From: Marinomonas piezotolerans
GTDB taxonomy: Bacteria; Pseudomonadota; Gammaproteobacteria; Pseudomonadales; Marinomonadaceae
Length of the DNA: 64,000 nucleotides
Reading direction: 5' to 3'
Assembly (NCBI RefSeq): GCF_003362755.1
Contig: NZ_QKRA01000004.1
Span: forward strand, 186,001-250,000
This document shows positions 54,382-63,222 of this stretch, in pieces (position 1 is the first letter of the stretch; each line of letters opens with the position of its first letter). Position numbers and translations under genes: made by a program. The notes below the pieces were generated by a model. It did no database searches, was not told where the DNA came from, and saw only the letters and a program-made list of their open reading frames with translations.

Positions 54382-55332
54382 ATGACTGAGTATTCTACAG
54401 TGGAAGCAAGACTTTATGCCTCCATTGCTCTGGTAAGAAGAGCAGAAGAAGTCATTTCAGAAATCTATCCATCGGATAAAATCAAAAGTCCTGTGCATCT
54501 GGCAATTGGTCAAGAATATATTGCGGCAGCCGTAATTGACCACCTACGAGGCTCAGACTATGCCTCTGGTACCTATCGTGGGCATGGTGTTTATCTTGCC
54601 AAAGGCGGAGATCTAAACAGCATGATGGCTGAGCTTTATGGTAAAAAGACAGGCTGCGCACAAGGCCGAGCAGGCTCTATGCACTTAGTTGAGGCTGGTA
54701 AAGGTGTTATCGGTATGTCGGCCGTAGTAGGCACAGGGATTCCTGTTGCAGTCGGTCACGCACTCGCTATTAAGCAGCAGCGTCGCAACGATGTAGTGGT
54801 GGCTTTTATGGGGGATGGTTCAACTGAAGAGGGTTGTTTTAGCGAGAGTATAAACTTTGCCGCGTTACACAAGTTGCCGATTTTATTTGTTGTGGAAAAC
54901 AACCGTCTTGCTATTCACGAGCCGCTCCATAAACGTTGGGCCGCCGATACGTTAACGGAACGTGTTGCCACCTATGGTATTCCGGCTACGCGCTTTTTAG
55001 AGCCCGATGTTTTGGCTATTCACGAGCATGTAGGAAAGGTTATCGATGACATGCGTACCGAAGCTGGTCCTGCCTTTATCGAGTGTCATACCCATCGTTG
55101 GTACGAACACGTAGGGCCTTGTGAAGATTATGATCAAGGTTATCGTAGTCTCGAAGAAGGTGAGCAGTGGCGCGCCAAAGATGTCTATGTGACCCTTGGT
55201 CAAAGTCTTGATGAGAAAGAAAAAGCTCAAATTGATCAAGATATTGAAGCCAGTATTCAGGCTGCTGTCGAGTTTGCCGAACAGAGTCCATTCCCTGCAG
55301 CTGAGGAACTATACAATTATGTCTACGCCTAA
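54382..55332 (+). CDS. Thiamine-diphosphate E1 alpha subunit (2-oxoacid dehydrogenase type)
   Basis: 316 aa from ATG 54382 (AAGAGG site upstream). The ThDP motif GDGSTEEGCFSESINFAALH-KLPILFVVENN is complete, and SPVHLAIGQEYIAAAV and GCAQGRAGSMHLVE are typical of acetoin/pyruvate E1 alpha proteins. It pairs with the beta subunit directly downstream. No lipoyl E2 or E3 is nearby, so a normal dehydrogenase complex is unlikely; transfer of a two-carbon unit to a sugar or to the ACP is proposed. Confidence 0.88.
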   Translation: MTEYSTVEARLYASIALVRRAEEVISEIYPSDKIKSPVHLAIGQEYIAAAVIDHLRGSDYASGTYRGHGVYLAKGGDLNSMMAELYGKKTGCAQGRAGSMHLVEAGKGVIGMSAVVGTGIPVAVGHALAIKQQRRNDVVVAFMGDGSTEEGCFSESINFAALHKLPILFVVENNRLAIHEPLHKRWAADTLTERVATYGIPATRFLEPDVLAIHEHVGKVIDDMRTEAGPAFIECHTHRWYEHVGPCEDYDQGYRSLEEGEQWRAKDVYVTLGQSLDEKEKAQIDQDIEASIQAAVEFAEQSPFPAAEELYNYVYA

Positions 55333-56383
55333 TACCTCGCGTTTACTCAAGTATTTTGATGCGCTTCGTGAAGGCGCAGAGCAAGCCATGGATGCTGATA
55401 GTAGCGTCTTTATGATGGGCTTGGATATTGATGACCATAAAGGGATACAAGGTTCGACGAAAGGGCTTGTTGATAAGTTCGGCCCTGAGCGAGTATTCAC
55501 CACACCATTGTCAGAAGATGCGATGACGGGGGTAGCCATTGGTGCTGCGATGGCAGGTCAACGCCCAATACATGTACACATCCGCATGGATTTCTTAATG
55601 CTGTGTATGAATCAGCTGGTGAACATTGCTGCGAAAAGCCATTATATGTATGGCGGTACGGTACAAGTGCCATTAGTGATCCGAACCATGATTGGTAAAT
55701 CATGGGGGCAGGGTGCGCAACATTCACAAGGTCTACACTCCATGTTTGCCCATGTGCCCGGTATGAAAGTCGTTGCGCCTTCGAACGCGTATGATGCCAA
55801 AGGCTTAACGATGCAGGCTGTACGCGATAATAATCCAGTTCTCATTATGGAGCATCGTCTACTGTACGGTACAGAAGCATATGTGCCAGAAGAACCTTAT
55901 ACAGTGGAGTTTGGCAAAGCTCGCGTACTTCGTGAAGGCAATGACCTTACCATCGTCGGCGTTTCAAATATGGTGATGGAAGCTATGCGTGCCGCTGAGT
56001 TGTTAGCTGAGCAAGGTATTGAGGCAGAAGTGATCGATCCGGTTACGATCTCACCGTTGGACTTTGATACCATTGAGGCGTCTGTGAATAAGACTGGCAA
56101 GTTACTCGTAGTTGATAATGCGTGGTTAAACTGCGGTTTTTCGGCGGAAATCGTGGCGCGTGTGGCTGAAAGCGAAAACATTTCGTTAAAACCTGCCGTT
56201 AAGCGTATGGGCTTTGCTCCTACCACCTGCCCAACGACACCTTCGCTAGAAGATGCCTTCTACCCAAATCCAAAAACGATAGCGATCACGGCCTACCAGC
56301 TTGCATCAGGCAAACAAGACTGGGTGCCCGCTGATGATCAGTGCCAATTGGCTTATCAGACTCAATTTAAGGGACCTTTTTAA
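55319..56383 (+). CDS. Thiamine-diphosphate E1 beta subunit
   Basis: 354 aa from ATG 55319 (GAGGA site), overlapping the alpha gene by 14 bases. Transketolase-type pyrimidine-binding domain (RVFTTPLSEDAMTGVAIGAA, GQRPIHVHIRMDFLM, SHYMYGG, GQGAQHSQGLHSMFAHVPGM) and the C-terminal transketolase domain (LTIVGVSNMVMEAM, PVTISPLD). Heterotetramer partner of the alpha subunit. The stop overlaps the next gene (TAATG). Confidence 0.88.
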   Translation: MSTPNTSRLLKYFDALREGAEQAMDADSSVFMMGLDIDDHKGIQGSTKGLVDKFGPERVFTTPLSEDAMTGVAIGAAMAGQRPIHVHIRMDFLMLCMNQLVNIAAKSHYMYGGTVQVPLVIRTMIGKSWGQGAQHSQGLHSMFAHVPGMKVVAPSNAYDAKGLTMQAVRDNNPVLIMEHRLLYGTEAYVPEEPYTVEFGKARVLREGNDLTIVGVSNMVMEAMRAAELLAEQGIEAEVIDPVTISPLDFDTIEASVNKTGKLLVVDNAWLNCGFSAEIVARVAESENISLKPAVKRMGFAPTTCPTTPSLEDAFYPNPKTIAITAYQLASGKQDWVPADDQCQLAYQTQFKGPF

Positions 56384-57558
56384 TGTCATACGATTTAGCG
56401 GCTCCTACATGGGGGCAAGAAGAGCTAGATGCCCTGCAAACCGTTATGGATTCGGGCTTTTTTACGATGGGGCCTCGCGTTGCCGAGTTTGAGCAAAAAT
56501 TTGCTGCGTATCACAATAAGCAATACGGCATTATGGTGAACTCAGGTTCGTCCGCTAATTTAATTGCCATCGCTGCATTATTTTTCAAAAAAGACAATCC
56601 GCTACAGCGTGGTGACGAAATACTGGTTCCGGCGCTAAGTTGGGCAACCACTTATCACCCACTGCAGCAATATGGGCTGAAAGTACGTTTTGTTGATATT
56701 GCTTTAGAAAGCTTAAATATGGATCCTGCTTTGATTGAATCAGCGATCACGCCAGCGACAAAAATGATTTTAGGCGTCAGTATTTTAGGTAACCCAGCGG
56801 CACTGGATGTGATGCGTGATGTAGCAGACCGTCATGATCTGTACTTTATGGAAGACAACTGTGAATCCATGGATGCGGAGCTAAACGGCCAAAAGGCTGG
56901 TACTTACGGTGACCTTAATACCTTTAGTTTCTTTTTCTCTCATCATATCTCGACCATGGAAGGCGGCATGATTCTAACTGACGACGAGGAGCTGTATCAG
57001 CTTTGTCGTTGCCTACGTGCCCATGGCTGGACTCGCGATCTGCCGGAAGACTCTTTGTTGTATGAGCGCAAAGGCGAAGATTTATTCGAAGCCTACCGAT
57101 TTATTCTGCCAGGTTACAATGTTCGACCAACTGAGCTAAATGCAGCGGCTGGACTAGAGCAGCTCAAAAAACTCCCAGCATTTACTGAAGAGCGTCGTAA
57201 GAACTGGGCGCTATTTCAAGACTTATTTGGTCATGATGAACGTTTCATTATCCAAAAAGAGAATGGCAAATCATCGTGTTTTTGCTTCACCATTGTTTTG
57301 AACCCAGAAATGAATTTAGACCGTAAAGCGATTTTTGCGGCGTTAACAGAAGCGAAGATTGGCTTCCGTATCATTACGGGTGGTAGCTTCCTTAAACACG
57401 ATGTCATCAAGTATTACGATTACTCTGAAGCGACTCCTATTGTAAATGCCCATATTGCCCACGACTACGGCTTCTTTGTCGGCAATCACGCATTTGATCT
57501 GAGTAAAGAATTACATTTATTAAAAGACGTTCTCGACAACGCTGCGAAGGAGTTATAA
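56383..57558 (+). CDS. ColD/RfbH-like PLP-dependent sugar 3-dehydratase (DegT family)
   Basis: 391 aa DegT/DnrJ/EryC1/StrS-family protein. The residue that would be the PLP-binding lysine is His188 in FSFFFSHHISTMEGG, the hallmark of ColD, where His188 removes the 3-OH of GDP-4-keto-6-deoxymannose; RfbH-like enzymes also have His here. So it probably removes an OH from a nucleotide sugar rather than transferring an amino group. Residues VNSGSSANL, LSWATTYHP and FMEDNCESMDA bind cofactor. It is not the pseudaminic aminotransferase PseC. Confidence 0.85.
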   Translation: MSYDLAAPTWGQEELDALQTVMDSGFFTMGPRVAEFEQKFAAYHNKQYGIMVNSGSSANLIAIAALFFKKDNPLQRGDEILVPALSWATTYHPLQQYGLKVRFVDIALESLNMDPALIESAITPATKMILGVSILGNPAALDVMRDVADRHDLYFMEDNCESMDAELNGQKAGTYGDLNTFSFFFSHHISTMEGGMILTDDEELYQLCRCLRAHGWTRDLPEDSLLYERKGEDLFEAYRFILPGYNVRPTELNAAAGLEQLKKLPAFTEERRKNWALFQDLFGHDERFIIQKENGKSSCFCFTIVLNPEMNLDRKAIFAALTEAKIGFRIITGGSFLKHDVIKYYDYSEATPIVNAHIAHDYGFFVGNHAFDLSKELHLLKDVLDNAAKEL

Positions 57559-57560
57559 GC

Positions 57561-58499
57561 ATGTCACAACATATTTTAGTCACGGGTGGCGCGGGTTACC
57601 TAGGTACCACAATGGTGCCTAAGTTTCTGGAGTTGGGTCATAAAGTGACCGTGTTAGATAACTTTATGTTTGGTCAAGACTCTTTAAACGCAGTGGTTGC
57701 GCATCCGAATTTTAATGTCGAGCGCGGTGACGCGCGAGACGAAGCCACTATGAAGCGTTTGGTGAAAGATGCTGAAGTGGTCGTGCCATTAGCGGCGCTC
57801 GTCGGCGCACCGTTATGTGACCGTGATCAAATCGGTACTGTGACTACAAACCGTGATGCGGTGGTGATGCTGACTAAGCTACTTAGTAAAGATCAGCGCA
57901 TTCTAATGCCGATTACCAATAGCGGCTACGGTATTGGTGAATCAGGTAAATTTTGTACTGAAGAATCACCATTGCGTCCCATTAGCCTATACGGCAAATC
58001 CAAGGTAGAAGCGGAACAAGCAGTATTAGAGCACGGCTCCGCGATTAGCTTCCGCCTTGCAACCGTATTTGGGTTCTCACCACGTATGCGCTTGGATTTA
58101 TTGGTCAACGACTTTGTCTACCGCGCTGTGAAAGATCGTGCCTTAGTACTGTTTGAGTCACACTTTAAGCGTAACTACATTCATATCCGCGATGTCGCCA
58201 AAGCCTTTGTTCATGGCCTAGAGAATTTTGACACTATGCAAGGCGAAGCCTACAACGTCGGTCTATCGGATGCGAACTTGTCGAAAATGGAGTTGTGCCA
58301 ACGCATTCAACAGCAAGTGCCTGGCTTTACATTCTTAGAGGCGCCGATTGGTGAAGATCCTGATAAGCGTGACTACATTGTTTCAAACGATAAGATTGAA
58401 GCGACGGGGTACCTACCAGATCACTCACTGGATCAGGGTATTGCGGAGCTGATCAAAGGTTACCGTATGATTTCTAACTCAAAATTCTCGAACGTCTAA
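57561..58499 (+). CDS. NAD-dependent sugar-nucleotide epimerase/dehydratase
   Basis: 312 aa extended SDR. NAD-binding TGGAGYLG begins at residue 8; NSGYG and LYGKSK (Tyr-x3-Lys) form the active site. LAALVGAPLCDRD and KRNYIHIRDVAKAF are conserved in this subgroup. Exact substrate unknown; it works on a nucleotide sugar between the ColD-like and fucose-synthase-like steps. Two bases follow the dehydratase gene, within the same operon. Confidence 0.88.
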   Translation: MSQHILVTGGAGYLGTTMVPKFLELGHKVTVLDNFMFGQDSLNAVVAHPNFNVERGDARDEATMKRLVKDAEVVVPLAALVGAPLCDRDQIGTVTTNRDAVVMLTKLLSKDQRILMPITNSGYGIGESGKFCTEESPLRPISLYGKSKVEAEQAVLEHGSAISFRLATVFGFSPRMRLDLLVNDFVYRAVKDRALVLFESHFKRNYIHIRDVAKAFVHGLENFDTMQGEAYNVGLSDANLSKMELCQRIQQQVPGFTFLEAPIGEDPDKRDYIVSNDKIEATGYLPDHSLDQGIAELIKGYRMISNSKFSNV

Positions 58500-58501
58500 T
58501 C

Positions 58502-59455
58502 ATGGCCAAAGAGAAGTATTTTGACCTCACCGGCAAACGTGTTTACGTTGCCGGTCATACTGGTTTGGTGGGAAAAGCGTTGGTTCGGGCTTTAGAACAA
58601 CGTAATATCACCCTGATCACGGCTACCAAAGCTGAATTAGACTTGCGTGATCAGGCTCGCACACATGACTTTATCGCTACGCAAAAGCCTGATGTTGTAC
58701 TGTTAGCAGCGGCCAAAGTAGGGGGCATTGAAGCTAATCGAACCCTGCCAGTCGATTTTCTCTACGATAATCTTATGATTGCCAGTAATGTGATTCGTGC
58801 TTCTGCAGAGTACGGCGTTGCCCGTCTAATGAACTTAGCCTCCAATTGCTATTATCCTCGTGAAGCTGCTCAACCTCTGCGAGAAGACAGTCTTTTGACC
58901 GGACCATTTGAGCCAACGAACGAAGCGTACGCGACGGCGAAATTAGCCGCAATGCGCCTTACTCAATATTATGCGACTCAACATGGAAAAGGTTTTTTCA
59001 CGCTGGTTCCGACCAGTCTTTATGGCCCAGGTGATCACTTTGATGATGAACGCGGCCATGTGATTCCTGCTCTGATTAACCGCTTTCATCAAGCCAAGCA
59101 ACAAGGATTATCTGACGTCACACTTTGGGGGACAGGGTCGCCTACACGCGAGTTTTTGTACATCGATGATGCGGTACAAGGCATGCTGCATTTCGTAGAG
59201 CAATACCAACGTGTTGAAGCGATTAACTTAGCAGGTGGGCAATCTATCTCCATACGTGAATTAGGCGAAACCATTGCCAACGTTGTTGGCTACCAAGGTA
59301 AACTCAATTGGGATACTCATAAGCCTGATGGAATGCCTCATAAAGCGCTAGATAGCGAGCGTTGCTTCTCCCATGACTGGCGTCCAGAAACTTCTTTCAA
59401 CAAAGGTCTAGAGCAGACTTATCGGTATTATCTTGATTATGTTGCAGCAACCTAA
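58502..59455 (+). CDS. fcl: GDP-L-fucose synthase-like reductase/epimerase
   Basis: 317 aa. Fcl family: VYVAGHTGLVGKALVRAL, AAKVGGIEANRTLPVDFLYD, MNLASNCYYP, and the late VIPALINRFHQAK and WGTGSPTREFLYIDDAVQGM. Fcl makes GDP-L-fucose from GDP-4-keto-6-deoxymannose; its relative ColC makes GDP-L-colitose from the ColD product. With a ColD-like gene two genes upstream, a ColC-like role is at least as likely, so the symbol is family level. Confidence 0.85.
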   Translation: MAKEKYFDLTGKRVYVAGHTGLVGKALVRALEQRNITLITATKAELDLRDQARTHDFIATQKPDVVLLAAAKVGGIEANRTLPVDFLYDNLMIASNVIRASAEYGVARLMNLASNCYYPREAAQPLREDSLLTGPFEPTNEAYATAKLAAMRLTQYYATQHGKGFFTLVPTSLYGPGDHFDDERGHVIPALINRFHQAKQQGLSDVTLWGTGSPTREFLYIDDAVQGMLHFVEQYQRVEAINLAGGQSISIRELGETIANVVGYQGKLNWDTHKPDGMPHKALDSERCFSHDWRPETSFNKGLEQTYRYYLDYVAAT

Positions 59456-60755
59456 AACCTTTTTTGCGATCCATCGCTTTGAATCAAAGTGCTATGACGA
59501 CTCCGCTGGCAAGCTTGAAGTGCGCGAACCTATGGTTCAATCTGGCTTGCTAGGAGAGACGCAAACCTATGATTTTGGGTGGGATGAAGCAGATAGCACT
59601 GCTCTAATAGATGAGTCGATCGAAAAAGCAAAAAGTGTCATTGGGAGTGCTCCCGTGGTGGTTTATGGCGCTGGTGCTCATACTACGCAATATTGGCAAC
59701 AATTGTCGCAGTTGAATGTCGTTGCTATCGCCGATAAAAACTCAGACTTATGGGGAACGACATTAAAATCTTTGCCGATTATCGGACCAAAAGATATGCC
59801 TAAATATGCTCAAAACACAGTGATTTCTAGTCGTGCTTATGAAGCCAATATTCTGTCAGAGCTAGCGGTATTGCTACCCGACGTTAAGTGTCACCGCCTC
59901 TACGGTGATTGTTTTATGTCACTGCGTCTTCAAGACTGGGCGTTGGAGCTGCGACAACAAGTGTTGGCATTTCAGCCTGATTTATTAGTTCATACACCTA
60001 CACATGTTAAAGAGAACCTATCTGCCGAGTTTTTCTTGTCTTTAAAGCAGCAACTACCAAAACTCAAAATACTCACAGTTTGGTGGGATTACGACGAAGA
60101 AAATGCTGATTCTGGGTATCTGGAGTATGAGCGCCAAGTACTTCGCTATGCAGACTTAGTCATTGAGAACTCAAATGCGACACGTCTAGAGCGTATGCAT
60201 AAGCAAATGCCGCCTTATGATCAACATATTCAACCAGAGCGTGTTATTTTTCACCCAACTTGGTTTGACCCAAGCCTCTTCTACTTTGACCCTACAATTG
60301 AGAAAGATATTGAAATTGCCGTATTTGGCAGTCGTGTTGGTGAGCGCGGAAAGTGGATCGATCTGCTGCAACAACACTATGGACATAGATTTCATCATAT
60401 TGGCGGAGTATCGGGTGAAAACCGCAATTCACTACCCACCCAAGAATATGCGGCTTTGCTGCGTCGTACAAAAATTGTGATTAACACTCAGACCTACCCT
60501 TTTAGAGAGCAATGCAAAGGAAAAGTGAGAGAAGCAATGCAGTGTGGGTGTGTCTTGATCGAGCAAGATAATCAAGAAACACGGCTATTCGAAAAAATGT
60601 ATCGGTCTAATAATCATATTCACTATTTTTCAAGTTGTGATGATTTGTTTAGTTTAATAGACCACCACCTAGAAGAGTTTGACGACAGTAAACAGAAGAA
60701 CACTGCAAAACACAATACGCTTGAATGGTGTCTAGGCTTGTTGAAGAAGATATAA
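59439..60755 (+). CDS. Two-domain glycosyltransferase
   Basis: 438 aa from ATG 59439, overlapping fcl by 17 bases. Residues about 65-155 form a small Rossmann-like domain (PVVVYGAGAHTTQYWQQLSQ, VISSRAYEANILSELAVLL) resembling the C-terminal part of sugar C-methyltransferases. The C-terminal half is a GT4/GT1-like glycosyltransferase domain (IEIAVFGSRVGERGKWIDLL, FREQCKGKVREAMQCGCVLI). Last plus-strand gene of the island; target unknown. Confidence 0.75.
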   Translation: MLQQPKTFFAIHRFESKCYDDSAGKLEVREPMVQSGLLGETQTYDFGWDEADSTALIDESIEKAKSVIGSAPVVVYGAGAHTTQYWQQLSQLNVVAIADKNSDLWGTTLKSLPIIGPKDMPKYAQNTVISSRAYEANILSELAVLLPDVKCHRLYGDCFMSLRLQDWALELRQQVLAFQPDLLVHTPTHVKENLSAEFFLSLKQQLPKLKILTVWWDYDEENADSGYLEYERQVLRYADLVIENSNATRLERMHKQMPPYDQHIQPERVIFHPTWFDPSLFYFDPTIEKDIEIAVFGSRVGERGKWIDLLQQHYGHRFHHIGGVSGENRNSLPTQEYAALLRRTKIVINTQTYPFREQCKGKVREAMQCGCVLIEQDNQETRLFEKMYRSNNHIHYFSSCDDLFSLIDHHLEEFDDSKQKNTAKHNTLEWCLGLLKKI

Positions 60756-60764
60756 CAGCTCGAT

Positions 60765-61670
60765 TTAATCGAACTGTTCGTACCTAAAATTCAAAGCTGG
60801 TATTGGGTAACCAAGTTCGTTTAAGTAGCTGTACAGCTCGGCGCTGAGCACCCACCGGAAAGCCTCTTGTTGCCATGTCTCCCATGTATGGTAAGCGCAA
60901 TCATTGGAGTTTTGATGCTTACGATGCAGATTTAGAGCCCCCGCCCGAATAAACGTTTCAAGTGCCGTTTGATCATAGTTCAAGCCAGTTATCCGTTCAC
61001 ATGTATCTGCTAGAGCCCTAGGGTTACTAGTCAGTTCTTCCATTCTTATCGTCGTCATTTGCTTACCATAGCGGCGGATATCTTGTGCTAAATTAAACAG
61101 TGTGTAACAGCTTACTAGAAAGGCTTTTTGTTCGAGTGATGTTGGGTCGAACCAATTGCACTCACGAATATGAGGAAAACGTTCACAAAACAGGTCAAAA
61201 AAGCCTTGGTAATGAGCTTTTAGCTCTGGCACAGCCTCTGCTTGTATTGCTCCACTGGTGTGGCTAGTGACAAAAGCAAAGGGCTCTCTGACTAAATGAA
61301 AGACTTTGGGAGCCAAGCGGTCAAAATCTGGCTTATAGAAGAGTTCCCGCGGCACAAAAGTATGAACGTTACCATAGACCTTCTTGCTCGGATAATCCTG
61401 CTGGTACAGGCGATAGAGTTCGGTCAGAGTGTAGTTTTTGAGTTGTAAATCTGTTCGGCCACGAGTCAGCGAGTCGAGTCGATCTCCAGCTTTTCCTTGG
61501 TGGCGTTCAGCCTCAGCATCCCCAGCCATAATGGAGTCCAAAGCGTAGGTGCCGTGAGCGACAAATACCTCAGGCTGGTAGGCCAGTGCAAACGCTACCC
61601 AGCGACTTGCTGAGTAGCCATAACTGACGACACTGAAAAGGGCTTGGGTATCGATGTCAGTGGTTGTCAT
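60765..61670 (-). CDS. Sulfotransferase-like protein
   Basis: 301 aa from ATG 61670; an upstream in-frame TTG (61685) is unlikely. P-loop-like YGYSASRWVAFALA near the start and VFHLVREPFAFVTSH (3'-phosphate-binding RxP-x5-S pattern) indicate a PAPS-dependent sulfotransferase fold. The first loop is atypical, so activity is not certain. Stops 9 bases from the convergent glycosyltransferase stop. Confidence 0.65.
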   Translation of the reverse strand: MTTTDIDTQALFSVVSYGYSASRWVAFALAYQPEVFVAHGTYALDSIMAGDAEAERHQGKAGDRLDSLTRGRTDLQLKNYTLTELYRLYQQDYPSKKVYGNVHTFVPRELFYKPDFDRLAPKVFHLVREPFAFVTSHTSGAIQAEAVPELKAHYQGFFDLFCERFPHIRECNWFDPTSLEQKAFLVSCYTLFNLAQDIRRYGKQMTTIRMEELTSNPRALADTCERITGLNYDQTALETFIRAGALNLHRKHQNSNDCAYHTWETWQQEAFRWVLSAELYSYLNELGYPIPALNFRYEQFD

Positions 61671-61692
61671 AATATTTTGGTCCAAAAGAATT

Positions 61693-63222
61693 TTAATTAA
61701 GAGTCAGACGATGATCAAAATGCTGGTGTTTGGCAAGCCTTAGCATACTTGCCTTTGCCCCCGGTTGGGTTGGTACTGCAAATATCTGACCGTCGAATTG
61801 TGGCAACTTGTTGGATGACTCGACGGGTTTGCTGCCAATCATCAATCCTGCTTCTAGTTGATCGAATAAGGTGACATTGGGTGCGTTTAAAATATCGAGC
61901 GGCAGTTGATCAATAAGTCTTTCAAAGTCATAGGAAATTCCCCAAAGCGCCACAGGTTTACCAGATTGGATGGCGGACTTTAGGTTTACAATAAATTCTT
62001 GGGGGAAGTCGGTTTGCCATGTGTCAGTTTGCTTACATTTTTCATAGGCAAGAGCAATACGTCCCTCACTCTGTGAAATCAGTTGTTCAAACAATGCCGA
62101 GTCAGTAAACGTGGCTCGCTCAATACATGTATTACCTTGCCACTGACCTTTGTAAAAGTCGTATTGGCTGGTATCTATATTCGATTTATTAAAAGCAAAA
62201 GTTGCCAGCGTGTCATCCGAAATACTTGGAGTCGCACCAGTGCGAAGGTTGGCGGTAATAGCTTTCTGCCGATCGTTATACTCACTTTCTCTAAAGTAGG
62301 TCAGTTGAGGATATCCGAGTGCCACTAGAATTTCATCGAACCCTGCTGCTTTGAATAAGTCGATGTGCTCGTTGACCAGATTGTTTTGCCAATCCCCCAC
62401 AATGCCCTTGTTTTCCCGAAAGTTATGTAAGTGGTACAGCAAAGTGTTCTTATGATCCATTGAATGCCAAATAGCACGGATTTGAGTTTGATTAAGAGAT
62501 ATGTGTAGGGCTTCACACAGCTTCTGTATGGTTTCCAGTGGAAACTGGATCAAGTCCTCCCAGATGACTTGATAAAACTGGTCTTGTACTGGGAGAAATT
62601 CCAACCAGTAACGTTTTTGATGTTGAATCAAGCCATCACATAGGCGTAGATCCGAGAACTTTGATAGAGCGATTTGTTCGCGAATGGTCGTTTCTTGGCC
62701 AAGACTCGGGTTGCGCTGTATGTATTCACTGCTCAATGCATTGATGGAGTGATTGGCTGAGTTCATCATATCTAGTGGATTACGAATGGATGCAACATGA
62801 CGGGCATCGGGGGCTAGAGATAACATGACCTGTGGATATTCATGGGAGTGCAGGGTGTCGTAATAGTGTGCAATTAATGATGGAATACGGTGATTAATCA
62901 GCAAATCTCCTTTGCCGACCACTCCGATGTATTTGCGCACATAGTAATGTCCGTCTTCATCAAACCATTTTGGGCCACCAAATAAGCTATGGAACTCCCC
63001 ATTGATGATTACGTGGTTTAGATCATAACCAGAAGACTGTAAAGCACTGTGGTACACGTCCACCAGATGAAGAGAGGGGTCGCGAGTAATGGCCTGCGCT
63101 TTTTGGCGTTGACTATCATCGTTTAACCGTCTAGCACAGAGTTTGATTTTGTGAATGATATTGTTGGTCAGGGCATAGCCAGAGCGTGGCTGACCAGAAA
63201 GCACAATAGGTTGGTTTAACAT
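61693..63222 (-). CDS. Sulfotransferase-like protein with C-terminal extra domain
   Basis: 509 aa. The N-terminal half has PIVLSGQPRSGYALTNNI (PAPS P-loop) and HVASIRNPLDMMNSANHS (3'-phosphate-binding). From about 330 a second part follows; its later segment, SGKPVALWGISYDFERLIDQ-LP, resembles the small Rossmann-like domain in the glycosyltransferase at 59439. The start overlaps the next minus-strand gene by seven bases. Probable glycan sulfation enzyme. Confidence 0.7.
   Translation of the reverse strand: MLNQPIVLSGQPRSGYALTNNIIHKIKLCARRLNDDSQRQKAQAITRDPSLHLVDVYHSALQSSGYDLNHVIINGEFHSLFGGPKWFDEDGHYYVRKYIGVVGKGDLLINHRIPSLIAHYYDTLHSHEYPQVMLSLAPDARHVASIRNPLDMMNSANHSINALSSEYIQRNPSLGQETTIREQIALSKFSDLRLCDGLIQHQKRYWLEFLPVQDQFYQVIWEDLIQFPLETIQKLCEALHISLNQTQIRAIWHSMDHKNTLLYHLHNFRENKGIVGDWQNNLVNEHIDLFKAAGFDEILVALGYPQLTYFRESEYNDRQKAITANLRTGATPSISDDTLATFAFNKSNIDTSQYDFYKGQWQGNTCIERATFTDSALFEQLISQSEGRIALAYEKCKQTDTWQTDFPQEFIVNLKSAIQSGKPVALWGISYDFERLIDQLPLDILNAPNVTLFDQLEAGLMIGSKPVESSNKLPQFDGQIFAVPTQPGAKASMLRLAKHQHFDHRLTLN

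Noticed and set aside
56383..57558. PseC aminotransferase
   Set aside because: The catalytic lysine is replaced by His188, which excludes the usual aminotransferase chemistry.
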